Origin: Botryosphaeria dothidea
Lineage: Eukaryota; Ascomycota; Dothideomycetes; Botryosphaeriales; Botryosphaeriaceae
Reading direction: 5' to 3'
Assembly (NCBI GenBank): GCA_011503125.2
Contig: WWBZ02000022.1
Span: 3,968,001-4,032,000 of the forward strand
Length of the DNA stretch: 64,000 bases
Positions within the stretch are counted from its first letter, which is position 1. Each line of letters opens with the position of its first letter. The notes under the pieces are model-generated. The model saw only the letters and a list, made by a program, of their open reading frames with translations. It did not search any database and had not been told where the DNA came from. Below are positions 10,780 to 24,010 of the stretch, piece by piece. Made by a program: the position numbers and the translations under genes.

Positions 10780-13700
10780 TCAGACACTGACGGTCCTCCT
10801 CCTCGTAACAGTCGGCTTCTGCGCGTAGCAGACAAGCAAGCGGAAGCTAGCCTGTCTCTTCTCGCACTCGTGCAGCAGCGCTTCGTCTGACCAAATGCTC
10901 TGGTCCAGGTCACCGTCGGGCTGAAGAACCATGCTCTCGTAGCACCGCGAGTACCACCAACGCCCGACGCGCGAAACCATCTTTGAGATCCCATCATCCG
11001 GCGAGCCCTCCTTGCCAGCCGTTGCGGCAATGTCACCGAACCGAGCCTGGCTAGGCATCCCGTTCATAGCGTTACTGCCGCCAGCTTGATTTGTCAGGTC
11101 CACGCTCTTGGGCATCTTGCCGGCTGTTGGCACGCCGACGATGCAACGACTGAGGTTCTCGAACCCGCGGCGTCCAATTAGGCGTTGAAAAGCGTCGCTC
11201 GCGTTCATCAAGCAGACCTCAGGGTCCGTGCTCTGCATGCGCATCTTCAGGTCTCTTACAGCCCTCCTTGCTCTGTTGCCCATGTTGACCAAGTCCAGAT
11301 CCAGTACGCTGACTTCGAGATGGCCGCCCGGACGGAGGACGCGTTTGCATTCCGATATTGCGGCACGGTAGACGCTTTCGGGAGCGGCAGTCGGAAAACG
11401 GAACACAACGGCTGCGAAAAAGCCTTTCGGGAAGGGAAAGGGGGCAAGTAGGTCAGGGTGGTGAATCTGGCGGTAGTTGGGAGCAGGGGCGACAGGTCCA
11501 GGCTGAGTCGTGGAATTGCCAGGAATGGGGTTAAGGTAGTAAACTTGAGCAGTGGAGTACGTGAGAGCGCAGTAATATGACCAATCTAGTCGTCTGTCAG
11601 CAGTCTGAAGATTGCGATGTTGGTTGCATAGGAGACATACCCTGACCAAGACCGTCAAGTACCAAAATACGGTCTTCGTCACTCTTCTTCAGCTCGAAGT
11701 GCGCCGGGCTGAAGAGCACTCTTCCGAACGATAGCCACTTGCTGACCATCAGAGCACCATACCTAAGTTCCGCCATCGAAGCTAGACCTTCTTTGGTATT
11801 TTCTGCCACCTCGATCAGGCGAGAGTCGCGAAAGTGAACACGGGGCTTTGCAGATTCCGCTGAAGTAGGTATCATGTCGGGCTGTTGAGAAGTCGCCACT
11901 TGTTCGTTGGTCTCCTGAATACTAGAGCGCGCAGATCCTTCTTGAATAGAATTTAAGCTCAAACGCATGGACGGGAGACTCAACCTTCCAGTGTGTGGAT
12001 CAATCAAACTGTTGTCAGGCCCAGCTTCGTCTTGTGGAAAACCCGAACTGGTTCCTGCAGAAGAAGGTGTTGCCAGAGATTGGAAAGCTGCGAGAAGGCG
12101 GGATCGGCGCAAGTGCACAGACGCCGCAGTAGAGTTACGGACCTGCACGGAAGTCCGGGGGGAAATATCCTCTTCGAAAACCGTGGTCCTGTCTCCGGCT
12201 TCTCCAAATTGCTGAGGCAGCTGCTGTGTTTGATGATCCTGCACAGTGGTGCTAGCCCTAGATCGGCGCTTCACGCTACGGTCTTTCCGCTTGGTCGCGT
12301 GCGACTCCGGAGATGAGAGGACCTCATCGATGAGGTCATCGTACTCATTCCACACCTCGTCTTCCTGTGGAGGAGAGCCAGGAATAGGAATTACGGCAGT
12401 CGAGGGTGGGAAGCTAGAGACACCAGAGCTACTCGTATACGAGAGTTCGGAATACTTGCGAGGTGGAAAGGAGAAAAACTCGGCGGCAGCATGGGCATTC
12501 TCATCCGGGGTAACTGCTGACTCCGCGAACAGGGGTTGTAGCATGGTATCCTGTACAAGCGGCGGCGCGGCATTTTCAACGCCGGCAGCATCCTGCCGTC
12601 CTGTGGGAGAGAACTCAACCGGCGCATCTTGTGGGATCTGCTCGAGATGGGCGATTGACTGAGGCACTGCAGGGACAAATGGTCTCGAAAATGATTGCTG
12701 AGACAACTTGCGCCTGCGATCCCTCGTGGAAATAACTTGCGGAATGCGCCCAACCTGTTGAAGCCGGCTGGGTCGCGGCGGCGGGCTAGCAACGGGGACT
12801 TCTCTGTTTTCAGGCTCCGGTTCTGTTGCGTCAGGAGCCGGGGTCGCAGTTGGAACAACTGGCTCCTGGGCCTCACTCTCAGGTACGCTGGTGCTCGGTG
12901 CAGGAGCAGATTCTTCCGAATTGGGAAGGCTCGCATTCCGCAGGAACACCTTGGGAGAAGCTGGGCGTGAAGGCTCACCAAAGGGCCGGCTGAAGACGGG
13001 GGGAGAGGGAAGAAGGATTGAGTCGCCGTGTCTCCTGGGCTGGACGCTAGAGCGATACAAAGACGGCGGTCGGGAACCTGAAGACTCATAGCCTAGCCTC
13101 TCCGCTTCCTCCATAAGCCTTTCCAAATCTTCCATATTGACTTGATCCTGTGTATCTTCGATGGCGTAGTGTGCGACAGATCTTGAGGGGAGTGGCCCGG
13201 AAATGACCGTCGGCATCTGCTGTGAAGGTGGAGGCTGCGGCTTCGGGTCAGGTTTCGGCGCCGATTGAGCACGTTGGAAGAAGTTCCACTTCCGTGTCGG
13301 TTTGCTCTCGGGTTCTTTCTTCTTTTTCAGCCGGTTCTCCTGTTTAACTTGGCGATCTGCAGAGGCTTGAGCAGCAGTTGAGGCCTGACCGTAAGCTGGG
13401 CCAGAAATGTTGCCATGTTGCGCTGACGATGGTTGAAGGCAGACGGAAAGACTCGAGTCACTGCTGGTTGGGCGACGAATTGTTCCTGGTAACCCAGCAA
13501 CTCTGAAAGGCGACGTTCCCCGAACATTGTCCGCCATTGCGGAGGGCAGTAACGAAGGCCTTTTGTTATCGACACTTGGGCGTCCAGACTGAGTCACAGA
13601 GACTGAAGAGTTATTACGAGAACTCATACCGGAGCGATCCTTGACAGAATCCAGGCTGGTAGCGCTGCGGTCACCCTCCGAATTGGCCCCTACGCTAGAT

Positions 13701-15565
13701 GCTGCACTGCCCTCACCACGCAATACCCTTGGATTGAGACGATCCCTGAGGAACCCATCCATCTCTGGCTCACTCTTCAAGCTGCTCTTGCGGCTCGCAG
13801 CTGGTCGCGCAGCGCCGTTGCTTGTAATGCTGTCTTGGCTCGCAGATCGGCCGTAGCTCGAAGCGACGCTGGTAGCACTCGTGCTTCGTCCACGACCGAC
13901 GCCATACTTCCCATAACCTTCATGACCAGTGCCTGCCATTGGTCCCTTGCGGACAAGCTTTTTCTCCTTGCGCGGTGCAGTAGGTGCTCCTTCAGACTTA
14001 GTCCTCTTAGAGAAGAAGCCAAACCTGGATGCTGGCTTGTTCGGACTCGGAGGAACCGATGGGCTTTTACTGTCGTCGTGTTGTTGATCAGGCGTTGTAC
14101 CTCTGGTAGTTGACACATGTGCTGAAACGGGAGAGAAGGTCGAGCCGACACTTGGATTCGGGGATGCGCTGAATGATGGTCTCCGAGAAGTATCGGCACT
14201 AAGGGGAGAAATTCCAGACCCAGAAGACCTTTGACGCCTATGACTAATGGGAAGCCTGGTGAGATTGCTTTGTACCACAGGCGAAGGACCCCCTTGAAGA
14301 CCGGACAGGTCTGGTGTACCCTCACGACTCGGCCTTAAGGGTCTTTGGCCAGCAGGCTTCTGGGGCGACTTCGAGTCTGCAAGGTGTGCGAGCTCAGGTG
14401 GAGGGTATATCGGTGCTTCCCTCGTGGACTGGACAGATATCCTGGTTTCGACGGTGATCCTAGGAGAGCGCTCCGGAGGGGACATTAATCTATTTGCGCT
14501 TGGAGATACCTCGCGCTTCAAAGAAGAAGGAGGAGCCAATGACTTCTCAACATTCACCATCAACTGTCTCCTATCACTCGCAGGTGCCAGGACCGTTGAG
14601 GACGAGGACGACGACGCAGTGGATTCGTGGAGAGATGGAAGGCCATGGAGATCATTTGTGGACCCGTTCTCGTCTGTTTTGCGCCGGGTCACAGGCGGCC
14701 TGCTTCGAGTGGGGCTGCTTTGTCTTTGCCTTGGTCCAAGCTTGGACGGGAAAACTACGCCAGGAGAGTGAGAAGACATGGATGTAGGCGAGGAAGTGTG
14801 ACTAAATCGGCCCGGCGACTCGGAGTATCGCGTAGACGGGCTCGCCGAAAGAGCATATGCCGGAGTAGGGGGTGGCAAGTCATCAGTGTTCAGCTGGTGC
14901 GGCAGGCTCTGCATTTGGTGAGCAGCGAGCATAGAGCGCCTCTCCTCATCAATTGGCTCCATGGTCGACACCAGCGGAGGCACAGCAATGCCTAAGACGG
15001 TGTCTGAGTACTGGTCTTGGGCCTTTCCAGAGACTGGGGCTTGCTCGCGCGCGACTGACGATTCAGTACGAGCTGCACGCACAGTAGGCCGGCCAATTGA
15101 TGAGACTTTTCTCCTCAAAATGCTAGAGCCAGGGCTGTCACGGGTAGAGGGTGTTGCGGTTGAGCCCGACATGAGAGAAGGGGTGCGGGTGGATGGTGGA
15201 TCAAAGCGTGGAGTGCGGGAGATGGTGGGGTGGGGTGAATGGCTTGGTCGCGGCCGTCCTGATCCAGTGGCATTTTCGCGGCGCATCGCACCGCTACCCG
15301 AGTTCTTAGAAGGCGCGGCGACTCTCTGGCTGCTGCTAGTGGCACCTGTTGCGTTCCCATATGCCCTACTGACGTATTGTCCCTCGGGCTTTTTCTTGGT
15401 AAGCTTCGACGACGCGACAGAGGGTCCGGATGCATGGCTCGCGGACGAGCTCGGGGTGGCCGACCTCGTGGGCAACCTGGTCGAGGGGTTGCGCTGGGGA
15501 ATGGACGGTGCGGCATCATTTCTCGACGACAGGCCATGGTGGGATTTGTACTGATAGGAAGCCAT
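10780..15565 (-). CDS. Large protein with disordered N-terminus and C-terminal methyltransferase-like domain
   Basis: Two exons on the minus strand, 15565-11641 and 11585-10780, joined in phase by an intron with GTATGT donor, give about 1576 residues. The first ~1250 are low-complexity and Ser/Pro/Arg-rich, with many SP and TP sites, which suggests disorder and phosphorylation. The last ~310 residues resemble a class I SAM-dependent methyltransferase of the type-11 kind found in large filamentous-fungal proteins. A hydrophobic strand followed by VLDGLGQDWS stands in place of motif I and is split by the intron, and RVLRPGGHLEVSVLDLDL is the typical post-motif. The glycine loop of motif I is poor, so catalytic activity is not assured. 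The frame is open for 366 bp upstream of 15565 but has no earlier ATG, which fixes the start. The substrate is unknown. Confidence 0.8.
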
Positions 15566-18500
15566 CTCGGAAGCCTGCTTGGTGCGACGAGGAGTGCGTC
15601 GGAAGCAGGATTGCCAAGGGCTGTCTTCCGGAGACTTGTGTGCGCTGGCGGGCGCATGGAAGCATGAGCGTACCTGTCGTGCTATCTGCGCGGGATGGGG
15701 CGTCAGCTTGGGTGGTATAAGACGTGGGACAGCGCACAGAGGGTACCAGGTCCAGGGTGAAAATATGCAGTCAGCGCGAGCACGCTGCACGAGGACGGAG
15801 CAAGGGCGGGTTAGGCGAGGTGTGTTACCAAAAAGGGAACAACTTACAGGAGCGAGAGGATGTACATAGCAGCCGGTAGCACTGGATATTAAATTGGGCC
15901 GGAGAGGGAGGTGAGTTGAGAGCTTGAGCAAAGGCCAGGAAGAACGGACGGGCGATCCCCGCGCTGGAGCAGGACTACGAAGTCTCTTGTACGTGACGCC
16001 ACCGGGTCTGCCGAGCGAATAACGGAGAGGGCATGCGAACCCTGTGGCTCAGCCGAAGCCCTTGCCACGGTGTTGACTCGCGCGGGCTATGTTTGGCCAC
16101 GACGCGATATGCGCGATTCACGCTGGGAACAGGGTCCGGCGCGATAGATGATGTACTTGAGGTCTGACGTGGAGAAGATGGCGCGAGCGTGCCGCCCGAG
16201 CGCCTCTGGAGGGCAGTGCCGCTGGTTTCCGTGGATCAGTGCAGCCCAAGAGCCGGAGCCTAAGTGTCGGCCAGCCTATCGCCGGCGGGCGGGGGCCGGG
16301 GGGCGTGGATAAGAGGATTACGGGCGTTGCGAGCGTTGCGAAACCAGGACGTGGGCCCGCCGCGCAGTGGGCAGGAAGCGGGACGACGATGTTTTGCGCC
16401 GTGCGACCGCGACGCCGTGTATATACTTTGCGCTCCCTGCCCGAGTGGCATTGCAGCGGGCAGCAGCGGCATCGGTCACCCGCGCAGCTGGGCTGTGCCG
16501 CCGCCCGCGGTTGACGGCGCCCGCGGTTGACGGCGCCCGCGCGTGGTTGGGCGCTTGGAGGCTGAGGGGACGGGCGAAGGAAGGGCGGCAGGCCAGTGAA
16601 GGGCGAGAGGCGCGCCAGCACACGTCGATTCGCAGCAGAGTGCGCAGTGGAGCAAGCGAGCGGCGCCCCTGCAGCAGGGCGTCTCCGTCATTCGCAGGAT
16701 GCTTGGGGGAGGGCGGCAGCGGCTACGCCTAGCCTGAAATCCAGGCCACAACAACGCTGCCCGCACAACTCCCGCACGCTGCTGCTGAGGCCTGCCGATC
16801 GCTGCCGAAGAAGCCTCCGCGCGCAAGCCGCGTTGAAGTAAGCCAGCCCCAACGACCGCGACATGCGCGTCGCCGCGCGCGGGCGTCCAACGGAGAGCTG
16901 GCTGCCCGCGAAGCATTCGTCAGGACTGATTCTTGCGAAGCGCCACACCTGATCCACCGGCGCACAGTCATCCCGGCGCCGCCAGCAGTAGCGCAGTGCT
17001 GCCGAGAAACCAACGTCGGCCTGGAGCATGACCTGTTCCTTGCAAATAACGCGACGATCCAGTCTCCGGTCCTCGGTCTTGCATGCAGCTCAACTCGGCC
17101 AGTCCGAGATGCGCAGATTCCCCCAGACAGGGCGCGCGCCCGGCAGCCACGACGCGGCTCTAAATTCTTGCACAGCCACCGAGCTGTGCCGAGCCTGCCA
17201 GCACATCGTGCAGATCCATTGCAGCTGCCCGCTGCCCGCCGACAAAATGCAAATTTTTTGCTCGACAGTCGCGATTTCTGATCGTGCGATTTGGAAATCT
17301 GGAAACGAGACGGAGATCCCGCGCGTAAGCTCCTCTCTTGCGGCGCGCTCCCTGAGGCTGGCCGTGCGGAAGAGCGCCGCAAGCCACTATGGAGAGAAAA
17401 CCCTGCTCCGCCGTGTGACTGGTCGGCAGACGGGTGACGAGACAGGGGAGACCGCATGAGCTGTTCAGCACGTGATTTAGTGAGTCTCAAGGACGGCCAA
17501 TGAAAGCTCCAAGAGCCGCTTTTCCACTCCTACTCGCTGCGCGTAAAACAGTCCTGGTGCGCTCGCAGACTCCATTTTGCTCCTGGCGTAGCAAGGACCA
17601 TCCTGCCCAACGGCCAACGGACAACTCCCGTCTCCCGTTTTCCCCACTGCATGATATTGCCCAGCATGCCTCTTGACTCGTCGACCCATTTTGCTCTAGT
17701 CTTCCCCGGCCGCCAGGGTAGACGGGAAGGAGCGCTTTTACCGGAAGTGATACTCGCTCACCTCGCCGTCTCTCGGGGCGATTCTCCGCCGCAAGGATGT
17801 GGTGGTTGCATGGCGGACAGGCTCTCATCCCGCTGGGCGATGGAGTCATAGGGAGCAAGCCTAGAACTAGCAGAGGGTGTGATGAGATCTGCAGCCCGCT
17901 GTATCTAGCAATCGTTTGTGTGATAAGCAGCAACCAAATTAAAGATCGACGATTTTGCTACGCGCCATCAATACACTCAAACCTCGAGGCGGTGTTGAAT
18001 ATCGCGCAAAAGGTGGGTTGAGTCTCGGTTGTGTTGCGGTGCCAATCCCGGCCGCCGCCAGGCATGGAGATAGGCGAGGTAAAACAGGCGGAGAACGTTT
18101 GAGGTGTTCGTACCTATTCGTTTGAGTTCGGTGGAGATAGTGGGGTGACCAAGTCTAGATCGCCGACGCTGCCAGATGGCGCATGGAAAGAGCACCATTA
18201 AGCGCCGCCTTCGGTTTGCATGCGGAGAGAGTTCCTCCAAAGTTGATCAGTATTTCAAGATGGTGTCGATGGAAATGGCGGATGATGAAAGAAATTTCAG
18301 AGCGTCCAATCGGATGTGTAAATTGGCGAGGTCACAAAAGTCGGTGCGCGGCGGTTATCAAAATTTGAACGGCGCGGCCCGGGTACCATATTTCCTATCG
18401 TGACCATCAGAAAAAGCTGGAGTGATCATGTACCAAGATGGAGGCCATGTTTTCCTGTAGACTACGGCGTTCTGCACACGGGAAAGGACGCGGCTCCTGT

Positions 18501-19690
18501 CCCAACAGACTTCAGCTTCTCCGGCTCATCATGGCGCACTCTGCGGCACTAGGATGGAAAGGACAGTGCCCCAAGCAAGGCTCTGGGTTACGCAATCTGT
18601 CCTGTGAGAGGCCGACGCCCAGTGAGGGACAAGCAGCCACGGCAGCTGTCCACTCGGCGATTTTCTGGACGGAAGCCTGTGCTCCTCGTATTCCGTGCAG
18701 GTGATTGGTGATTGGTCATGCTGAGAAAGACTGAAAGAAAACCAGCAGTTGACGCAACAAGGTCAACGAGCAGACAGTACGGTTTGAGTAGACGTAAAGA
18801 GAAAATGGAAATTCGTCGGCATTGCTGGCGCAATGCAAAGTTTGCTGGTGCAGAGCGATCATCCAAATCGGCTGAGCAGACTGCAGCCAGCACACCATCA
18901 CGCACAAAAGCAGCAGTCTGCTCCGGGAGACTTGGTTCACGAGGCGTTGGCAAGGGAAGCTCAGGGCTGCGGTTGCTCTGGCCTCACTCTTGTTGACGCG
19001 CCGCTGTTGATAGCCGACGGTGAGGGGGTGTCGCCTCACGCATTGGGAGACCAGACCAGGGGTGCCGGCTCAACGTCCTCGTGATGCTGGGCGCCGGACG
19101 GACACTCCGGTGTGTGTCGTAGTGCGTGGTGGTATGGCCCTGGCACGGGCGGGAGGTGGTGTTGGCAGCGGCAGCATTGTGTCAGGTTTGACGTGCTGGC
19201 AGTGAACAGTCATCGCCTGAGGTGCAGTGCGTCTTCAAAGCGTCACTGTGGCGCAGGCTGCAGGAGGCTGTGCAACGCACTAGCCACGTTGTCGGGCGGC
19301 GGCTTGCAAGGGCGTGCATGGACTTGCCTGCCTGAGGCGTCAGCCGCCCCTATGAGTCTGGAGCCTCAGGCATCCACAAGGTGGCTGGCCAGCAGGCAGC
19401 GCGGCGGCCAGCGACTTCGCGACAACAAGCACCTCACCTCACCCGCCGCGCCATCGCCTCACCTGCGCTGCCGCTCCTCAACTCAGCGCGTCGCTGCTGT
19501 TGTCAGTCGCTCCCTCACCCCGCCACTCCGCCCTTCGCTCGCATTGTCCTCCTTGCTTTGTTTCGCTCCATCCGCCCTCGCCGTTTCGCGCTCCAGAACC
19601 ACAGCTGATCGACGCGTCGCGCCAGCCTTCCGCCTCCACAGACCCAACACAATTCCATCAGCGCACGCCTTGGCCACATCACCCGCCGAG
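15566..19690. other. 4.1 kb divergent intergenic region
   Basis: This is the promoter space between the methyltransferase-like gene (-) and the SAP-domain gene (+). From 16.1 to 17.2 kb it is GC-rich, with a duplicated GGTTGACGGCGCCCGC block near 16509-16540. The open frames here are Ala/Arg/Pro-rich shadows of high GC content. Pyrimidine-rich sequence precedes the SAP gene at 19500-19660. No gene or RNA is recognised. Confidence 0.55.
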
Positions 19691-20539
19691 ATGACCGACT
19701 ACGCGAAGATGAAGAATGCCGAGCTTGAGGCCCTCCTCAAGCAGCGGTCGCTCCCCCACACCGGCAAGAAGGCCGAAATGGTTGCGCGTCTCCAGGAAGC
19801 AGACAAAGCTGATGCAGCAAATGCTCCCCCCGAGAAGCCCGCCGACAGCACTGCTGCGCCCCCCGAGGACGAGATTGATTGGGATGACGACCCCACCGAT
19901 GCAAAGCCCGCTGCTGCCGCTGCGACCACCGAGGCTGCTGCTACTGCCATCAAGGCCGGCGGCAAGGGTGCCGTCGAAAACCCACAGAGTGTTCCTAACC
20001 AAGTTGCCGACATCGACCCGTCCAAGACCGATGACCTCTCCGTCAAGGCTCCGGTTGGCGACGGAACCGCGGATGCGGAGGCCGCTGAGGCCGCTGAGGC
20101 TGCGCCGGTCGAAAAGAAAGACTTTGCTTCTGGACTGAAGGAGACGACTTTGGATGAAGAGCTGGAGAAGCGCAGGGCGCGTGCAAAGAAGTTTGGCTTG
20201 CCCGAGGAGGATGAGGCCGCCAAGCTGCTAGAAAGAGCCAAGAAGTTCGGAACTGACACTCCGGCCGCCGCTCCTAGAGGACTCAACGAGGCTCTGCCCG
20301 AGCGTCGTCCCAAGCGTGGCAGGGAAACTGGAGATGAGGGTCGTCGCGGCGACTCAAAGAGGCGTGGTCGTGGTGGCCGCTTCCAGGGCCGCAGGGGTGG
20401 CGGCGGCGGTGGTGGTGAGCGCAGAGGAAATGATTCGGCAAAGAGCAACGCTGGTGGCAGTGGCACCTGGATGAGCGCAGAGGACAAGGCCAGGGCAGAA
20501 GCTCGCAAGGCTCGCTTTGCCGGCGCCCCTGCTTCCTGA
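19691..20539 (+). CDS. THO1: SAP-domain mRNA export factor, Tho1/SARNP homologue
   Basis: Single-exon gene of 282 residues. Residues about 4-39 are a SAP domain (KNAELEALLKQRSLPHTGKK...VARLQE), which binds nucleic acid. An acidic, Ala-rich linker follows. Next come two spaced copies of a short helix motif, RARAKKFGLPEE and ERAKKFGTD, like the repeats by which Tho1 and SARNP contact the RNA helicase Sub2/UAP56. The end is basic and RGG-like (RRGRGGRFQGRRGG), ahead of a last helix. In yeast and animals this protein acts in nuclear mRNP assembly and export with TREX. The ATG at 19691 is chosen because the SAP domain starts directly after it; the frame is open upstream but low-complexity. Length and layout fit the family, and paralogues with the same layout are not expected. 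Confidence 0.9.
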   Translation: MTDYAKMKNAELEALLKQRSLPHTGKKAEMVARLQEADKADAANAPPEKPADSTAAPPEDEIDWDDDPTDAKPAAAAATTEAAATAIKAGGKGAVENPQSVPNQVADIDPSKTDDLSVKAPVGDGTADAEAAEAAEAAPVEKKDFASGLKETTLDEELEKRRARAKKFGLPEEDEAAKLLERAKKFGTDTPAAAPRGLNEALPERRPKRGRETGDEGRRGDSKRRGRGGRFQGRRGGGGGGGERRGNDSAKSNAGGSGTWMSAEDKARAEARKARFAGAPAS

Positions 20540-23500
20540 ACAGCTGCTCACAAGCTTCACCAACCCGGTTTTGTCAGGCAAGCTTATTGATTCGAGAACC
20601 ACCACTTTTCACTTCGACGGCGATCTTTGGATGGACTTTTGACGAGACCCATCGCGGCGTTCCTGGCGTGTCATTCGAACGCACCGATCACCATACACAT
20701 CGGAGCAATCGCCGTTTTCCTCATGTAATTCAGTCTTCGCCGGCGCGGGCCCGGCCTTCGAGAACGATCAAGACCTTCAATGAAAATTGCGTTTAGTGTT
20801 GGGCCATTGGACTTCATGAATCCCGGCACCGAGAAATGAGATTATTACGTCAAGACAACCCAACCCACCTAAAGTCCAGTTTCATCTGGCAGATCCATTC
20901 AACAACTACTGATGCAACCGCCTTGAGCTGGCAAATACCAAACTTCGGGCGGTCGCAAGCCGAATGGAATGAATGAATCCCATCAATGAAGTACTTTCTC
21001 TATCGCCATGCTCGTGGCATGAAATGCCACAACTGCACCCTTTCAAAGCGTATTTGAAACAAAGCCTCTTCAAGAAATATTTCTGAAATGGATTTCTTGG
21101 ATTGCGTTCAACAGCTCAAAGGAACTAGATGAGCGGCTTCACAAGGCTGAAAAATTGCCTTTGCCGTTCGCTTCTCTTCCTCATTTTAGAAGCTGTCCAA
21201 CTGCGTCCCGTCACTCATTTGACATATGCTGCTTTTCGTAAGGCCAGACCCAGCTAAAGACGGGTTCTAGCTTCTCTGTACAGCCTGCAGCATTGTGCAA
21301 GGGTAGACTTTGAACACGTCCTTTCGTTTGAATGCAACCGCAGTATTGGTATAGATAGGGTTTGAGTACAGTGGCGCGGATTTCGAGTCTGAGAGTGGTT
21401 GACTTTGAAATATGGCGTAGATATGGCATGGGTGTATACATAGGCGGATCGAGATATTTTCTTAACCGTTTTCGATGCCACTGAAATTCCAAACTCGAAC
21501 CACCTAACGCACACAAGTGGGCCCCAGCAGGGATAGGTAACCCAAAGCGAGCATCGTTTGAAACAGATTCGCATCTGTTGTACACTCATCGGTTATGCGG
21601 TTGAATCCCGCTGTGAGAACGCACACAGTAAGCAGAACAGCATGGCTGCCTAGCTACTGTCAAGGCTTGGGACCAACCATTTACTGTGGAAAGGCGGAAT
21701 CAATGTTCTCATCTCAGAGCCCACAAGAGGCGAGTAGAATTCGATTATACGGACTGCGCTCTTCCCGATAAAGATCATATGGCATCGCGATCATAAAGTC
21801 TTGAAAACATTGTCAGCACTTAAAAATCCTCGGCCCATCGCGAAATCATTACATTAAGCACATCCAAACACCATTATCACTTGCAACCCCATACGCGCTG
21901 TAAACACAAATCACAATCCGTAGAAGCCAATATCTCACTTTGGCCACCGTGTAGACGAGCTCAACATCAGAGGAAACGAATAGGACTTCTTTTTCATCTG
22001 TTATGTTCGCTCTCTTCCCACATGCTCAATCGACCCTGAAGTCAAACAAAAATAAATAGTATTGCTCTGTACCTTCTGCTGTTTCCCACCTCACTTACAT
22101 GCGCCCCTCCTTCGACGACAAGCAACTCAAAAACAAGAAGCTTGGACGAGTATTCCTCCATTTCGCGGAATCACCGCTCAGCTATCCTCCTCAACGCAAA
22201 AAAAAAAAAAAAAAGGCCAAAGGTTGGAGACGACGGAAAAACAGCAAAGAAAAGCAAAGCGGTCTACGCATATTTTTTTCGTTCACCCGTTAAACGGCGC
22301 AAAACAAAACAACGACAACGAAAAGAAGCAGCAGAGTACGCGCCATTGCTGGCGGTAAAGTCAGTGAAGATCATGGGAGAGAAAAGAATCTCAATCATCG
22401 ATCCGCATCCCACGTGCAGCAAAGACTTGCAAGGACGGTCAAACAACAAGGAAAAACACAGGAAGGGAAAAGAGCACGGCCGAGCAAACAGCAGTCAATA
22501 AAGCAGCATATCCCTTCACGTTTCTTCTTGTACTTTTCTTCACCGTCTCCACTTCGATCTGCATCGACACACGCTTCGACTCTCTTCCCATTGTTCAAGG
22601 CTTGCGAAAAAAAAACACTTGTCAGGCATCCATATCTGTCTCTCATAAAAACTTTGGAGAACAGCTGATAGGAAAAGACGACATTGAAAAGATCCGGCTG
22701 TTAGCCAGAAGAGATGGAGAAGAGAAGGGAAAGAAGTATACCCTACGCGCAATGGTATCTATGAAGCCCGCTCCGGCCCACGCCCGCGTAAAAAATAATA
22801 ATAAACCTTTCGAGCGCGATGATTGAAAAAGAAAAATCAAAGCTCTGGACACGCGCGTAACCAGCCTTTTCGGGCGTGATCTGCGCGCAAAAGCAAAACA
22901 CTGAGAGTGGAGAGCAATAAAGTACACCACTCATGATGCTCTGCCTCCCAGAGCAACGGAATCCCCGGAGATTAAACAAAAAGCAGTAGAAGGAGGCCGC
23001 AAAGTCTACAACATGCTCGTACCAATTATCCACCCGATGTGCCCTAAGCGCTTTTTCAATAAATGACTGCGCTGTGTTTCGTCAAGAAAGTAGAGTTGGT
23101 AACGGAAACGACGCTGCTGGTCAGTTTGGACGCCCGATGGCTACCGAGATGAGGAAACCCCCAACCGGAAATAAGGAAAGTAGATCAAAGGAGTGGCACC
23201 CTAACAGGTGAAACCTCATTCCGCTTTGAGTCCCATTTGACGAAAAAAGCCCCAGCCACGATGACGATGGACTGAACAACTTGCCGATCGGGTAATGTTG
23301 GGGATGATCTTTTCCGACCCTAGAAAACGGGGCGAGATAAGGGAAGCGCGACTGGTCGCATCGGGCGACGCATCGGAGGCGAGACCGAGGGCGGTGTCAG
23401 ACGTCGTTGTTGTCAGGAAGCGGTCGGAGCAAAGGGAAGGTAAGGGGAATAAGGGGTTCGGTTTTTGCGCCATCGGCACGGCCCGCACCGCCAAGAAAAA

Positions 23501-24010
23501 AGCAACAGACGCCGTTTTCAACCGAAACAGAGAGCCGCCCCAAGGAACGTCACGTATGCGCCGGTCCCAGTCGGGCCAAACGAGAGGTGGAAGGTGGAAA
23601 GAAGCCGCAGTCGAGATGCTAATATGTGTCGTGTGTTTTTATCGCTTCGGTGTTTTGGAAAATGGAGATTCTCAGCGCCGATTCATTTCCGTTGCTGATT
23701 AATGAATTGTGTAGTACGTCTTCGTCTCTTGTCGTGGGGGTCGTATCGCTTCCATGCCTTGGAAATCGTCCTCTCATGGTATTGTATTAGGTAGGGTGCT
23801 CCAACTCCTGTCAGATGTCGCGAAAACAAGAAAAGGGACGAAGTGGGTGGCCGCCCGCCTGGAACTGCGATGAGAGGAAGAGGATGACCGTCGGGCTGTG
23901 AGATTTTGAAGGCGGGGAATGGCGGCCCATCCACCTAATAAGAAGATGTTGGGAGAACTTTCCCACGCGGAGCAATGCGAATCTGACTTTTGATTTTAAA
24001 TCCCGCTGTG
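20540..24010. other. 3.5 kb intergenic region, no confident gene
   Basis: This holds the 3' flank of the SAP gene and the 3' flank of the phosphodiesterase. Two overlapping minus-strand open frames of about 110-125 codons lie at 21211-21589, without a recognisable domain. There are A-rich runs near 22198-22216 and 22607-22616. Nothing here can be supported as a gene. Confidence 0.5.

Noticed and set aside
15566..15931. Extension of the methyltransferase-like protein upstream of 15565
   Set aside because: The frame stays open but has no ATG, and the sequence is not protein-like; 15565 is the first in-frame ATG.
19112..19690. Upstream extension of the Tho1-like protein
   Set aside because: The frame is open but the SAP domain starts right after the ATG at 19691, which matches the family length.
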